Shown: piece by piece, positions 1-10,274 of the stretch
How the letters are laid out: each line of letters opens with the position of its first letter
Position numbering within the stretch: the stretch's first letter is position 1
From: Megaustenia siamemsis
Lineage: Eukaryota > Mollusca > Gastropoda > Stylommatophora > Ariophantidae
Reading direction: 5' to 3'
DNA length: 64,000 nucleotides
Assembly (NCBI GenBank): GCA_032433765.1
Contig: JAVIAB010000073.1
Span: 59,539,065-59,603,064 of the forward strand
Notes under the pieces: model-generated
What the model was told of the DNA's origin: nothing
Seen by the model: only the letters and a program-made list of their open reading frames with translations
Databases searched by the model: none
Made by a program: the position numbers and the translations under genes

Positions 1-652
1 ATGGTCTTGTTTGATATTCTTGATGGTCTTGTTTGTTATTCTTGATGGTCTTGTTTGTTATTCTTGATGGTCTTGTTTGTTATTCTTGATGGTCTTGTTT
101 GTTATTCTTGATGGTCTTGTTTGATATTCTTGATGGTCTTGTTTGTTATTCTTGATGGTCTTGTTTGTTATTCTTGATGGTCTTGTTTGTTATTCTTGAT
201 GGTCTTGTTTGTTATTCTTGATGGTCTTGCTTGTTATTCTTGATGGTCTTGTTTGTTATTCTTGATGGTCTTGTTTGTTATTCTTGATGGTCTTGTTTGT
301 TATTCTTGATGGTCTTGTTTGTTATTCTTGATGGTCTTTCGTGTTATTCTTGATGGTCTTTCGTGTTATTCTTGATGGTCTTGTTTTTTATTCTTGATGG
401 TCTTGCTTATTGTTCTTGATGGTCTTGCTTATTGTTCTTGATAGTCTTGCTTGTTGTTTATGGTCTTGTTATTCTTGATGGTCTTGCTTATTGTTCTTGA
501 TAGTCTTGCTTGTTGTTTATGGTCTTGTTATTCTTGATGGTCTTGCTTATTGTTCTTGATAGTCTTGCTTGTTGTTTATGGTCTTGTTATTCTTGATGGT
601 CTTGCTTGCTATTCTTGATAGTCTTGCTTGTAATTCTTGATGGTCTTGTGAA
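1..652. repeat. 22-bp minisatellite upstream of exon A
   Basis: Tandem array of a 22-bp unit (ATGGTCTTGTTTGTTATTCT plus TG), regular from the window start to about 420. It then becomes mixed, with shorter variants containing TTGTTTATGGTC and ATAGTCTTG. It begins before the window. The top strand is T-rich and free of AG until the ATAGTC variants, like an extended polypyrimidine tract. The sequence between the array and the exon A acceptor (TCTGTTATTCTTGG) still resembles the unit. Confidence 0.95.
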
Positions 653-680
653 TTCTTATCTGTTATTCTTGGTTCATCAG

Positions 681-770
681 CAGTAAGAATTCAGTTCCTG
701 GTGCAGACTATGATCCATCCAAGACTAAATACCATCCCATCAATGATGCTTTCTGGGGACGCAATGAAAA
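681..770 (+). CDS. LIG1: DNA ligase 1 exon A (linker before DNA-binding domain)
   Basis: First LIG1 exon in the window. It encodes NSVPGADYDPSKTKYHPI and then NDAFWGRNEK, matching the conserved stretch just before the DNA-binding domain of animal LIG1 (human has YHPVEDACW here). The donor is GTAAGT at 771. The acceptor is a tandem CAGCAG (678-683), so the exon may start at 681 or 684, a one-codon difference. The first base completes a codon begun in an upstream exon outside the window. The exon ends with two bases of a lysine codon that exon B completes. The 22-bp array ends about 30 bases upstream. Confidence 0.9.
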
Positions 771-1150
771 GTAAGTTATTTTGTGTTTCATCCACAGTCA
801 TATCTTTTATTATTTATATAGATATGCATCTTCTTGTCCAAAGAAAAAAAATTAGAAAGAACACCAGAATGGTTACCTATTGTTTTTATAGTAGATGACT
901 ATCCTTCCAAACAATAGCATCCCATATCCTTTCTACCTTCCAGTTAACTTTTCCCTTCCCAGCAGCGCTTAGTCTGTTGCAGTAGCATGTCCTAAGTTTC
1001 CCAACTTATGCTCTGTCCGTCTATTGTGAAATGTCTGAATAATTCTTTTATATCTCTTTCGAAGTCCTACCATAGCTCATTGTAAAGAAGAGTGGTTTCC
1101 ACTGCAACATATCTACTTCAGAAACATTAAATCCTAGATTACGTTGTCCA

Positions 1151-1270
1151 TCTGTGACCGGCGTGTTTACAATACTGTAGTAATTACTACCAGTTAAATG
1201 TAACATTTTCAGTTTTGAAAATCAAACTCTCTTTGAACTTTTGCTACACACAGTCTGTTTGCATGGTGAT
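1151..1270 (+). repeat. Dispersed repeat family R1, diverged copy
   Basis: Shares the core TAGTAATTACTACCAGTTAA and ATGTAACATTT with the two better copies at 15031-15228 and 22962-23170. It lacks much of their 3' half. Class unknown. Confidence 0.5.
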
Positions 1271-4200
1271 AAAAACAATAAAAAAAACTATATAAAATGA
1301 TTTGACGACGTGAGAAAACAGAAAGACCAAAACACAACACAATGAGCCTTTAATAAGTATTACAAGAACACCAGACTCAATGATCAACCAAGAAAAAGAT
1401 GAATTAATGGAATATTAGACACACACACAAAATACGATTATATAATAATGATCTGCTCAAGAAAATTATGACTTTTACTCCCAAAAATGATTAAATTGTA
1501 TTGTTGTATAAACACAAATATATATTATAAATTTTAATATGAGAGATTGGATGTCGTGAATTAAGCTGATCGTAATTATTATTATATCACTTATGGTCAC
1601 TGCTGCGGCAAGCACAAACAGATAGATCTATGATAGATTTCTCCTTAGTCTGCTTTACTCTGCATCATTCTCAATTTAATGTGTGTAAACTCTATTTCTA
1701 CTTTTATGTCAGTAATTTTATATAGTTTATTGTAAACATTATTCACCAGAGAGTTCCTTCCTCCTTATAGACATGGTGTTTACAAAGAAATGCTGTTGAG
1801 TGTGATTTCCCATTTGGATTAGCAGTGTTTATCGCCAACTAAAATCATTTGATTGAAGTAGCATTGATTAGTATTGATTTTAATACTAGAATTCAGTTGT
1901 TGACGGCTGAGCAAGTAAATGATCTGTTTTTAATGTTTCAAATAATTATATAATATCTATACCAACAACTGGGAGCAGTTATTTGAATGATTTCAATCTG
2001 CATAAAAAAAAAATAATCTCATGTTGGATACTTGAAATCATTAAGATTATGTGAAGAGGAAATCAATACATCATAATTGTGGATGAAAAAAAGATAAAGT
2101 TGTTTATGCTACATCAACAAAACTTTGAAGGCTGCTTGAAGACATATTGTTAATTGTTTTCTTGCAAAATAGTTCATATTAGATTACTTTGACCCAATAT
2201 TTATCATGGAAAGTTGGCAATTGTGGTCCCAGTTTGATGTCTTCACTTTTCTGTTTCGGTCTTTTTGTATCAGGAGGAAGTATTTGAATGTATCAGGATG
2301 ACGACTTTATGTTCAGGAGGATGAAGCATTATTTGAAGAAAGTATTGCGTCACTTGGATGGAGTTTCTTGATGTTACTTCGCTCACAGACAACTACAGCT
2401 GGTTAATCACTCGATCGTGAATCAGCTGTTATACTCAGCTGCTCGCTGCCCTGGTCTCTGGCCGTGCAATATGACAAGTGACATGCTTGCGCCTTGGCCC
2501 TGACCTTACTTGACACCTGGAGCTGGTCAAGTACGAGATTCGCTCGCTTGGGAAACCCCGACACGCTATCACGTGTCCCGTGTTAGAGTATATTGGTTTG
2601 TACTTCGACTTGTGTTGTGCCCATGACTTTTTGTTTCTTTTCTTTAACGTTTCCAAGTCTTTCTTCGCCAGGCATGATTTGCTAACTGTTGGACACACCA
2701 GATTAGAACACTTTTATACAAACTGTCTTTATTTCACAGCCCAGTCCACGGGTGACGTGTTTAACATGTTTACATGTTATTACATGACCAATGTTTGGTA
2801 ATAAGGCCATTCACACGCTGCCCAGTAGCAATGTTACTAGCCATTGGGCCCTAAACTTCTACACACTTATCTACTCACTTAATCAGAGACCGTTCACCAT
2901 TGAACGGCCTCTTCAGGTCTAAGTCTAATATACTTATTCTGTTAAAGTGTGACTCAGAGCCATGAACGATAATGGGAAGAGAAAAGAAGAATATGACGAT
3001 AGACAGAAGAATAAAAGAATGATACGATACGACGATGATAGGAGGTAAAATAGTTTTGGGCGGCATGGAATTAAAGTCATGTCTTAAGGATTGGCAAGGA
3101 GACATTAAGAACTCAGACGCGGTGGCGTAAGCGGCTTTAAGATTACAAGGGAGGAAAATTACAGGTGTTCAGCCTGGGCGTAGAAATGACCGACAAAGTT
3201 GCGTAACGCAACAACGCTTGATGCTGGACCCCGTCGAACAGGTGTTGACATGAGATAGCTATAATACGACTAGCCCGGAAACATCCTTTGAAAGGCCGAT
3301 TTTTGCGTCTGCAGGCGCCTTTAAAGTACAGATAGACAGTCTGAGATGAAAGGATTCTGACAAACAAATAGCTGCATGTAATCAAAGGGCCAATGAAATT
3401 TTAGTTGTGAGGGGAGAAACTTAGGAAGATTGATGGGTGTTGAAAGGATGCTTAAAACAATAAGACTATGGACATAATTAAAAAGGCGAAGCTAATGAAA
3501 TAGTGACTGCAGACGGACGAAAAATAAGCCGTATCTAGACTAGATTCCCATGATGCTTTGGCCAGGTGGGGGTGGCGAAATGGACACTAAAAGGCCATGA
3601 CTGGACTGGAAACAAGAACACAAGGCAGAGAGACAAGAAGATACAGAATATGAGACACGACAGGACAGAGGAGAGAGTAGTGAACCTGCCTGGAGTTAAG
3701 AGTAGAGAAATCAAGAGTTTGACTAATAGAGTTCGCACAGAGATTTGTGTGGTTTAGGTTTTAGAAGTAAGACCTCAAGGTACTTATAAGATTGAGAGTT
3801 AACTTATATACAATCACGAGCATTACTTGTGAATATACATCGCCGATCGGCTCAACATAGTAACAATAAAGGAACATTTATATTATAAGAGGACAGTATA
3901 GTTTGTTAATTGTATGGAAACCAGTGTTAACTGTTGTTAAAGTTTTGAAGTGGATGTCAACAATAAAGACTATTATATTTGTTCGAAAACTGTAATGATG
4001 ACGAGTTGTGTTTTTATATACATATATATATTATGAAAGTAGAAGATAGCAAGGAATGACAAGAACAAATACCAAAACAAATAGCAAGATAAGAGTACAG
4101 AAGATAGATCAACAAGTTAGCAAAACAACAAAGACTGCCACAATTCTACCAGTTTAGTGTACCTATATCGAGACTGTTCCCCACTGAATAGCCTTTTCCG

Positions 4201-4423
4201 ATCTAATGCTAACCTACTTATTCTATTCGTCCCGTGGGCTTTAATTCTCTGGAAACTCCTAACCTAATCCTCGAGGTTTCATCTATGACTGTTCAGAACT
4301 CTCTACACCTACGCGTGTGTCATCTCTGATGTTCTCCTAGGAAAATCCTTCCGTTTCTTTATGTCTCCTCTTTAAATATTTGTCGGATCCTCCAATCAAA
4401 TCGATTCACATGTTTAGTTTCTC

Positions 4424-4640
4424 GACTAATACACCCCTGCAAATCTCAAGATAGTCTATTTCATATTTTTTCTATTTCAGTTGCTTGTCGTCTATTTCGG
4501 AACTCATGCTAATACACCCCTGCAAATCTCGAGATAGTATGTTTCATATTTTTGTCTTCTCTTTCTCGTGGACTCTATTATCATTTCCGGTTGCGTGTAA
4601 ACTATTTTGGAACTCTTGCTTCTACATCCCCGTACCTTGA
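4424..4640. repeat. About 84-bp direct repeat, 2-3 diverged copies
   Basis: The segment starting CTAATACACCCCTGCAAATC, followed by an AGATAGT and TTTCATATTTTT stretch, occurs at about 4424 and again at about 4508. A third, weaker copy follows from about 4600 (AACTCTTGCTTCTACATCCC). This is a short local tandem duplication of unknown origin. Confidence 0.6.
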
Positions 4641-4989
4641 GATGTGTTTCTATTTCTTTAATTTCATTTGGGTTATCATTTCCGGTTGGCTTGTCATTCA
4701 CCTTGGACAATCCTACTTTCTCCCTTCCTCTCCTTCTTTCTCGTAGTATCTCAACCCCCACATCTACAATTTATCCCCTATTTTTCTTTCTACATGTCTT
4801 GGGGCATTTTTTTATTTATAAAATCTAATTCCTTGTTCAATTATCTAAAACTTCAGATGCAATATGATATGTGTTAGATGAAGAATGTAGTTTGATATTT
4901 AAAACCATAAGGTCCATGAACAAATTTGTCTCTGAAATCTCTTCTGTTGCATTGTTAAAAACCTAAATTACTGGAAGAGTTAATTTGCA

Positions 4990-5805
4990 TATTTCAGCAT
5001 CTTCTTCCTTTCCTGTGGAGCATAGGTTTTTAACAAACACTTTTCAAGCCATTCTGTTTCTTGCCATTCTTTTAAGATCACGCTATGTTTTCCCTATCCT
5101 TGTCATCTCTGCTTCCACCTGTCTTCTCCAAGAATATTTTGGTCTTCCTCTTTGTCTCTTTCTCTGGGGATTCCAAAAAAAGGGCCTGTTGTGTAATACT
5201 CTATGTTGGCTTTCACAGCGTTTGTCCTATCCAGCGCCATCTTCTTGTTTGTATCTCTTGTCCACTGGTATTTGACTGGTACTTTTCTATAATTCTGTGT
5301 TAGTGATTTTGTCCTGTCATTTCCATCCTTTTATTCTGTGCAAGCATCCATTAATGAAGGCCTGTATCTTCATGAATGTCATTCTTGTTCTCCATGTTCA
5401 TCATGTCCTCCACAGCCATATAATAGGACTGATTTAATATTAGAGTTGAAAGTGTTTATTTTTGTATTAAATTTAATTTTGGATTTCAATGTTTCCTAGT
5501 GCAACGAAGACTCCTCTTGGTTTTTGTATCCTTATTTTGGTATCATTCTCTGTTCCTTATTTATCTATATTACTGCCCAAATATATGTAAGATTTTACAT
5601 TTAGTTGAGGTATTTCTGCTACTGTTGTTTGGTTATTTCCAGCGACATTAATTCTCTTGATTTTGGTCTTATCTCTATTTCTTTTCAGTCCCAGCTGTTG
5701 AGATCTCTCATCAAGTATTTTATCATGTATCTGCTGATATTTATGTTATAGGAGAGCTATGTCATTATCAAAGTCTATGTCATCAAGCTATATTTCATTA
5801 AAAAT
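4990..5805 (-). mobile_element. LINE family B, 5'-truncated copy (RT C-terminus)
   Basis: Read on the minus strand this begins with a decayed catalytic-loop region (DDIDFDNDIALL, from the FADD motif). It continues through sequence parallel to the family B element at 34700-36560: the SYIYLG..NIDK block, the SVLLYGC block, the TTQQ..FWNPQ block and the terminal KVFVK.LCST block. Several frameshifts and stops are present, so it is dead. It ends near 4990 with a GAAGAAGA-rich tail. Truncation at the 5' end is normal for LINE integration. Confidence 0.8.
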
Positions 5806-5982
5806 GTGACTTCATTTTGTAGAAAACCCACATGACTAGAACCAAATGAAAACTCATAGTTGAAACAACACAATAGAGTCAGTAAAAAAATATTTTTTAC
5901 CTTAAAATTTTTGCTTTACCCATGAAAGTTTTCAGAATTTGTCAGCTTAATATAAATATCTTGTTTATTTCTATTGTGACAG

Positions 5983-6039
5983 AATCCCCTACCTTGCTTT
6001 GGCCAAAACTCTGGAAATGATTGAGAATACATCAGCAAG
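5983..6039 (+). CDS. LIG1: DNA ligase 1 exon B (start of DNA-binding domain)
   Basis: A 57-nt exon encoding IPYLALAKTLEMIENTSA, the first helix of the LIG1 DNA-binding domain (human VPYLAVARTFEKIEEVSA). The acceptor follows TGACAG and the donor is GTATGC. One base is taken from the split lysine codon of exon A, and AG is left for an arginine completed by exon C. The phase agreement on both sides makes the call firm despite its small size. Confidence 0.92.
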
Positions 6040-7394
6040 GTATGCAAATGGATCTTATATTATTTTGCAAAAGCAATTTATATAACCCTATTTCATGCTA
6101 AGATGGAGCCAAGATGTCCACCAGAAACTGGGCTGAGAGACTCAGCAACTCACATCTAACTTCATACATAAGGGACTTAACAGCTGACTGAGAACAGAGA
6201 TGACACAGACCCTACTCCACATAGCCTACTATGAATAATTAGTCGGGGAGAAAAAGACAAGTGGTTATATTTCACTATAAGAATACAAAACGACCAGAGA
6301 GAACAGAAGACATCTTATAATTGTGTGTTTGCATTGATTTGTTTACATAATCAAAGTGTTTGTGATGAATTTGACCTCTCTTTCTTGTCAGTTTCACATA
6401 GCTTTATATTTTTTTTATAATTAGCTAAGTACGAGACTTGAACCGGCGTCTTAGCACGCGAGTTTCCACCCATATGTGCTCGGCCGCCTATCCAGAAATG
6501 TTAGGAGATTTCTGTATAGTGTCGCCTCAAGCATCGAAACTTAGATGCGGTGAAGTAGTCTAGCCATATACTCAAAGGCCATGATAATAGTCTGCAAGTT
6601 GGTCGGAAGGAGGTTGTCCAGCAACCTTTAGTCGGCCCTGTTGACTTGGAGAAGACAGCCTGGTCTGGACAATACTTAACAGAATACATCGGAGTCGAAC
6701 GCACTGGCAACTCATAAAGGTCTTAGGAGGCTGGCTCAAAAAGTCCAGCTCCTTATATTTATTAAACGTTGTGTGCTTGATAAAACATCCATGCTAGGAT
6801 CTCAGTGGAAACTACAGTCCATAAAATAAGTATTTCCTAGAAACTGCTATATTCATTTCAATGTAACTCTATTCCTCTATGTTCAGCATTGTCCGACATG
6901 TGCCAAAAATATCTACGTTATCAAACTATCATAACTGTACATCAGTTCTATCAAAACTGTCAAACTATCATACTGTGCTCAGGATCTTCTGTTACTAAGT
7001 CTATACGATAGATATCTATCTAATTTCTATGTGCTTCTAGATGTCTTCACACTATATGGTGACATTGTCTTATTTAGGTTCTTAATGTCTAGCATGTCTA
7101 TCTGCTTTGATGTCCGGCAAGTTTTTCCAGTCTTACGCAGAGAAGATAAATTATCTACCTGTCCCAAAATTATGTTACTTCTCTTTTAGTGATTGACAAC
7201 ATGTGTAATCACTTATCTTCTATTTTTATCCTTACTAAGCTAAATGCTGGGATATTCTGCATGTGATTTCTTTAATGAACCACTTACAGATGAGAGTATT
7301 AGGTTTTAGTCTTTTGAAAAAATGAGCTTTCAAGATAGATTCATTGTTCATTCACTGAAAATAAATTAATTTGCCTGTCTTTGGTATCATGCAG
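6040..7394. other. LIG1 intron B: tRNA-like SINE remnant, otherwise nothing recognised
   Basis: Intron between exons B and C. About 6110-6300 is purine-rich sequence resembling decayed retroelement DNA but too degraded to place. 6414-6720 contains the tRNA-like segment listed separately and a less AT-rich tail. 6760-7380 is AT-rich with nothing recognisable. Confidence 0.5.
6420..6494 (-). repeat. tRNA-like sequence, probable SINE head
   Basis: On the minus strand the sequence reads GGATAGGCGGCCGAGCACAT and, further on, GACGCCGGTTCAAGTCTCGT. These resemble the A box of a leucine- or serine-type tRNA (GGCGGCCGAG) and a good B box (GGTTCAAGTCT). The acceptor stem does not close cleanly, and it lies in an intron antisense to the gene. 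A tRNA-derived SINE or tRNA pseudogene is more likely than a functional tRNA. Confidence 0.5.
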
Positions 7395-7567
7395 GTTGAA
7401 GATGATTGAGATCTTGTGCAACTTTTTTCGCTCTGTAATTGCAATCTGTCCTGGGGACCTGCTCCAGTGTGTGTACCTGTGTTTGAATAAACTGGCTCCA
7501 GCCTACCAAGGTCTGGAGCTTGGTATTGGAGAGACTGTTCTAATGAAGGCCATCGCTCAAGCAACAG
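7395..7567 (+). CDS. LIG1: DNA ligase 1 exon C (DNA-binding domain)
   Basis: A 173-nt exon in the all-helical DNA-binding domain that wraps the nicked duplex opposite the catalytic core. It reads [19 protein letters not shown], then [20 protein letters not shown] and [19 protein letters not shown]. The GLELGIGE segment corresponds to human GLELGVGD. The acceptor is GCAG, the donor is GTGAGG, and it ends in phase 1. The frame happens to stay open past the donor to 7701, but that extension has no ligase similarity and is intron. Confidence 0.95.
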
Positions 7568-7699
7568 GTGAGGCTTCTGTCTTTCTTGTGAGGATAGTTT
7601 TCTTAAACTTTTTTGGTTCTTCTAAATGCTCTTACATTCACCAGACAACTACTGGAGGAATGAATAGTTTTCTTTGTTATCCGCCCTTTAAGGAATGTT

Positions 7700-7960
7700 A
7701 AGCTAGCATAGATGCATTTGTGTTGTGGTTTGCAGCTATGCTATATTTGCATTATTCGGCTCAACACATCTGACTTTGGCATTTCTGTGTACTGCGTTGC
7801 CATCCCTTTTTGATCCCTACTGGCCTGGCCAGATTGGTTAGTCTGGGGCACCACTTGGAAGTGGTGTGCAGTCAGGATCAGCTCTGTTGTTCATCAGTTG
7901 TGATGCACACAATCAACTTATTCTTCTAAATGATGTTAATTAAAAAAAACACTATAGAAC
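7700..7960 (+). repeat. Possible dispersed repeat shared with 44310-44570
   Basis: Both stretches contain GATGCATT, then TGGTTT.CAGC, and further on CCAGATTGGTTAG/CCAGATTGATTGG and CACCACT in the same order. The match is patchy and the class unknown; it may be an old SINE. The rest of intron C up to 9528 shows nothing recognisable. Confidence 0.3.
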
Positions 7961-9528
7961 AGTAAAATCTGATCTAAACAACAATTATTTGCCCAGGACA
8001 CACATATTTGATGATGGATTGGAAAATTTGTTTGCAGGGAATGAAGTTTTTATTTTAATTTTCTGGTTATGCAGTCAGCATATGAGGTGTTCAACAAAAG
8101 TGATCTAATGATTAATATACCACTGTTGTTACTTCTATGTAACAAATCAGTTGCAGTTTTGAAAACGCTTTTTTTTTTCAAGAAAAAAATGAAATTTACA
8201 TTAATTTTTAAAATCATTTATTAGATTTTATGTGTCTCATATTTGTTGTCATTTAGCCCTATTTTTCTACAAAAAGTCTCATCTCAGGTATACATTTTCA
8301 AAAGGGAATGTAGATACAGAAATTTCGTACTTTTCAGAAAAGATGAACTTTGGATTATTTCTTTATTCTGTATCACTTAATTATGTAATGAAAAAATGTC
8401 TATTCTTAAAGAATACCTGAGACATCACTTCCAATCCAAACATGAAAATTACAGTTAACTGGAAGGACAAGTTAGACAGGACAAAATAACACATCTTAAA
8501 GGAGTCCTTGGAAGGTCACTCTGTTGAGAATTCCTCTCTCTCCCTCAATCACCCTTCTCCCTTTCATCCCACTCTCTTTTCTGTTTTCAACTCTCCACTA
8601 ATAAGATTTTTGCATTACAATCATTTGTGAATGCAAATTGGGTAATTTATACAATGGCCTGATTAGGTGATGGTGTCTTGTCATCTGGATCTTCATAGTT
8701 TTCAGATCTGGCCCTCAGAAAATAAAAGGTTGCCCACCCTTGGTTTAGGGACTAATGGACCGAAACACTTAGTGGATCTACTTGTGATGATCAAAGAATA
8801 ACCCTTTTCTTCCACAACTTTGTTTGTCATATCTAATTTTACATTCTTTCCTCTGGGTTCTTGAATTACATTGTAACTAATTGATCTGCAAGTTGCAACA
8901 AACATATTATCTAAAGATCTTCTTAGAGCATCTGTAGTATAGTGTTAATGCAATTGCTTGACAATTAAGTGAATTGATTGGAGTTTAAATTGTTGATTCA
9001 GCTGATAAAGAAATGGATACCTGACTCACTTAGTTGGACTAAAGTAATGACAGTTAGGGAAAGAACTGGCCACCTCCAGATGCTGTGGTGTATTAAAGTG
9101 AAACATTATTTCACTCTCTTACGACATGTCACAGGATATTATTACAATATAGATGATGATTCTGGTCATTATAGCATGGACATATTGGGTGACGGAACGT
9201 TACCCTCTTCTTATACTAGTTCTAGAAGTAGCAGATGTGAGGTGAAAGTTAAGAAGTAATCAGTCAAAGATGTACTGCTGAAAGTAAAGTTCATTGATCA
9301 AAATCTCCTCTGTAATTTACACCTACATGTCTGCTAGTGCCCTTATGAATAAACTAAGATAGACTGAAGCTTATGGAAAATTACATTTTTAAAAATTTTA
9401 ATTTTTTTTCCTTTTTTTTTAAAGATTATGATACAATTTTTGTACTTTTCTTGCAAAAAGATCTGTTTGAAAATCCTTTTTTTTTCAAAAGTCCCTTCAA
9501 AATTAGGCCAATTTTAATGTTTAATACA

Positions 9529-9680
9529 TCTCATCATCATCATCGAGTGCCGTCTCCGCAATGAAGGTTGCTATAGATCGCCATTCCACTCTGTTTCTTG
9601 CTTTGGTGGTGCAGGTTGTTACAGATTGACTTGTCCATCTTTTGATGTTACTCGTCATTACATCTCAGAAGTTTTTAAAA
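9529..9680 (-). mobile_element. LINE 3'-end fragment (TGA/ATG-tailed family)
   Basis: On the minus strand it reads a decayed SGMAIYSNLHCGDGTR and then runs into a GATGATGATGATGAG tail. The + strand fragment at 41815-42060 has the same ending (EWHSLAANL then a GATGATGGTGATGAATG tail). This ending belongs to the RTE-like elements whose last residues read W-R-S-x-A-A-N-L-R. Only the last 100-150 bases are present. Confidence 0.65.
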
Positions 9681-9797
9681 AAAAATGTATTATGATATAA
9701 TGTACCTCAAAATTTAAATTTGTTTTAATGAACCTGAATAATACATTTTTTAAACACATTTAGTAAGAGTTTAATCATGCTTTTACTGTTTTCACAG

Positions 9798-9862
9798 GTA
9801 GAAATGTAGACAAAATTAAAGAAGAAGCACAGGAGAAGGGTGACTTGGGCATAGTTGCAGAG
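9798..9862 (+). CDS. LIG1: DNA ligase 1 exon D (DNA-binding domain)
   Basis: A 65-nt exon after TTTTCACAG encoding GRNVDKIKEEAQEKGDLGIV then AE (the first G is split with exon C). It matches human LESVRAEAAEKGDVGLVAE. It ends in phase 0 before GTATGA. Downstream, the intron first carries an RTE-like scrap and then the large I-like LINE on the opposite strand. Confidence 0.93.
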
Positions 9863-9989
9863 GTATGAGACATTTTGCCAATATTAAAAATTTACTAAAA
9901 CTGTGAGAAGAGTCTGCAAGGTCATATAAATGTTTGGTTAGTTTTTGCTTCACAAAGAGAACTGTTGGTCATTTTTGTAACAAAATAGT

Positions 9990-10145
9990 GGAGCACAAAC
10001 TTAGTAGCTCTTGGAGAACTAAAACCTATATGGAAAGATAAGAACACTACTCCTGACTATAAAATCAGGCTGATGTGCACACTTGTTATATAAATTGTTC
10101 TTTAACTTGTGAAATATGGACTGTTGTGCTTACACTAGTGTGTAG
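9990..10145 (+). mobile_element. RTE-like LINE scrap (post-RT region)
   Basis: A + strand frame gives LGELKPIWKDKNTTPDYKIR then LMCTLV and, after a stop, LVKYGL. This parallels the common LINE segment in which short helices (IWNDKNIS..K.RL) precede LYACE.W. It is about 150 bases long and carries stops. The I-like LINE on the minus strand starts 130 bases further on. Confidence 0.6.
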
Positions 10146-10274
10146 TAGGCATTCTCTATTCTGGGAAATATGCAGAGGAGTGGTGATCTGGGCAACTATG
10201 AAATTATCCTATGTGCACACAAAAAATGATTTCTCAACTAAATTATTGTAGTTCTGTGATTTGGGCATAAAATC

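Larger units (their letters stand above)
771..5982. other. LIG1 intron A: dispersed repeats, no host exon seen
   Basis: Intron between exons A and B. Apart from the repeats listed separately I see no ligase-like or other coding sequence. The stretch 1280-2430 is AT-rich and featureless. The stretch 2430-4300 is less AT-rich and has several short open frames without recognisable products. Two related blocks, about 2885-2950 and 4170-4236 (each with a GAGAC..GTTC start and TACTTATTCT), sit 1.29 kb apart in direct orientation and may be ends of an unclassified element. Confidence 0.6.

Noticed and set aside
701..898. 65-residue open frame across exon A
   Set aside because: It is in a different frame from the ligase reading and crosses the GTAAGT donor.
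2435..4300. LTR retrotransposon suggested by similar blocks 1.29 kb apart
   Set aside because: The blocks are short and diverged, no gag or pol frame or primer site is visible, and no target duplication was found.
6420..6494. Functional tRNA gene
   Set aside because: A and B boxes are recognisable but the acceptor stem does not pair well, and it sits in an intron on the opposite strand; a SINE or pseudogene is likelier.
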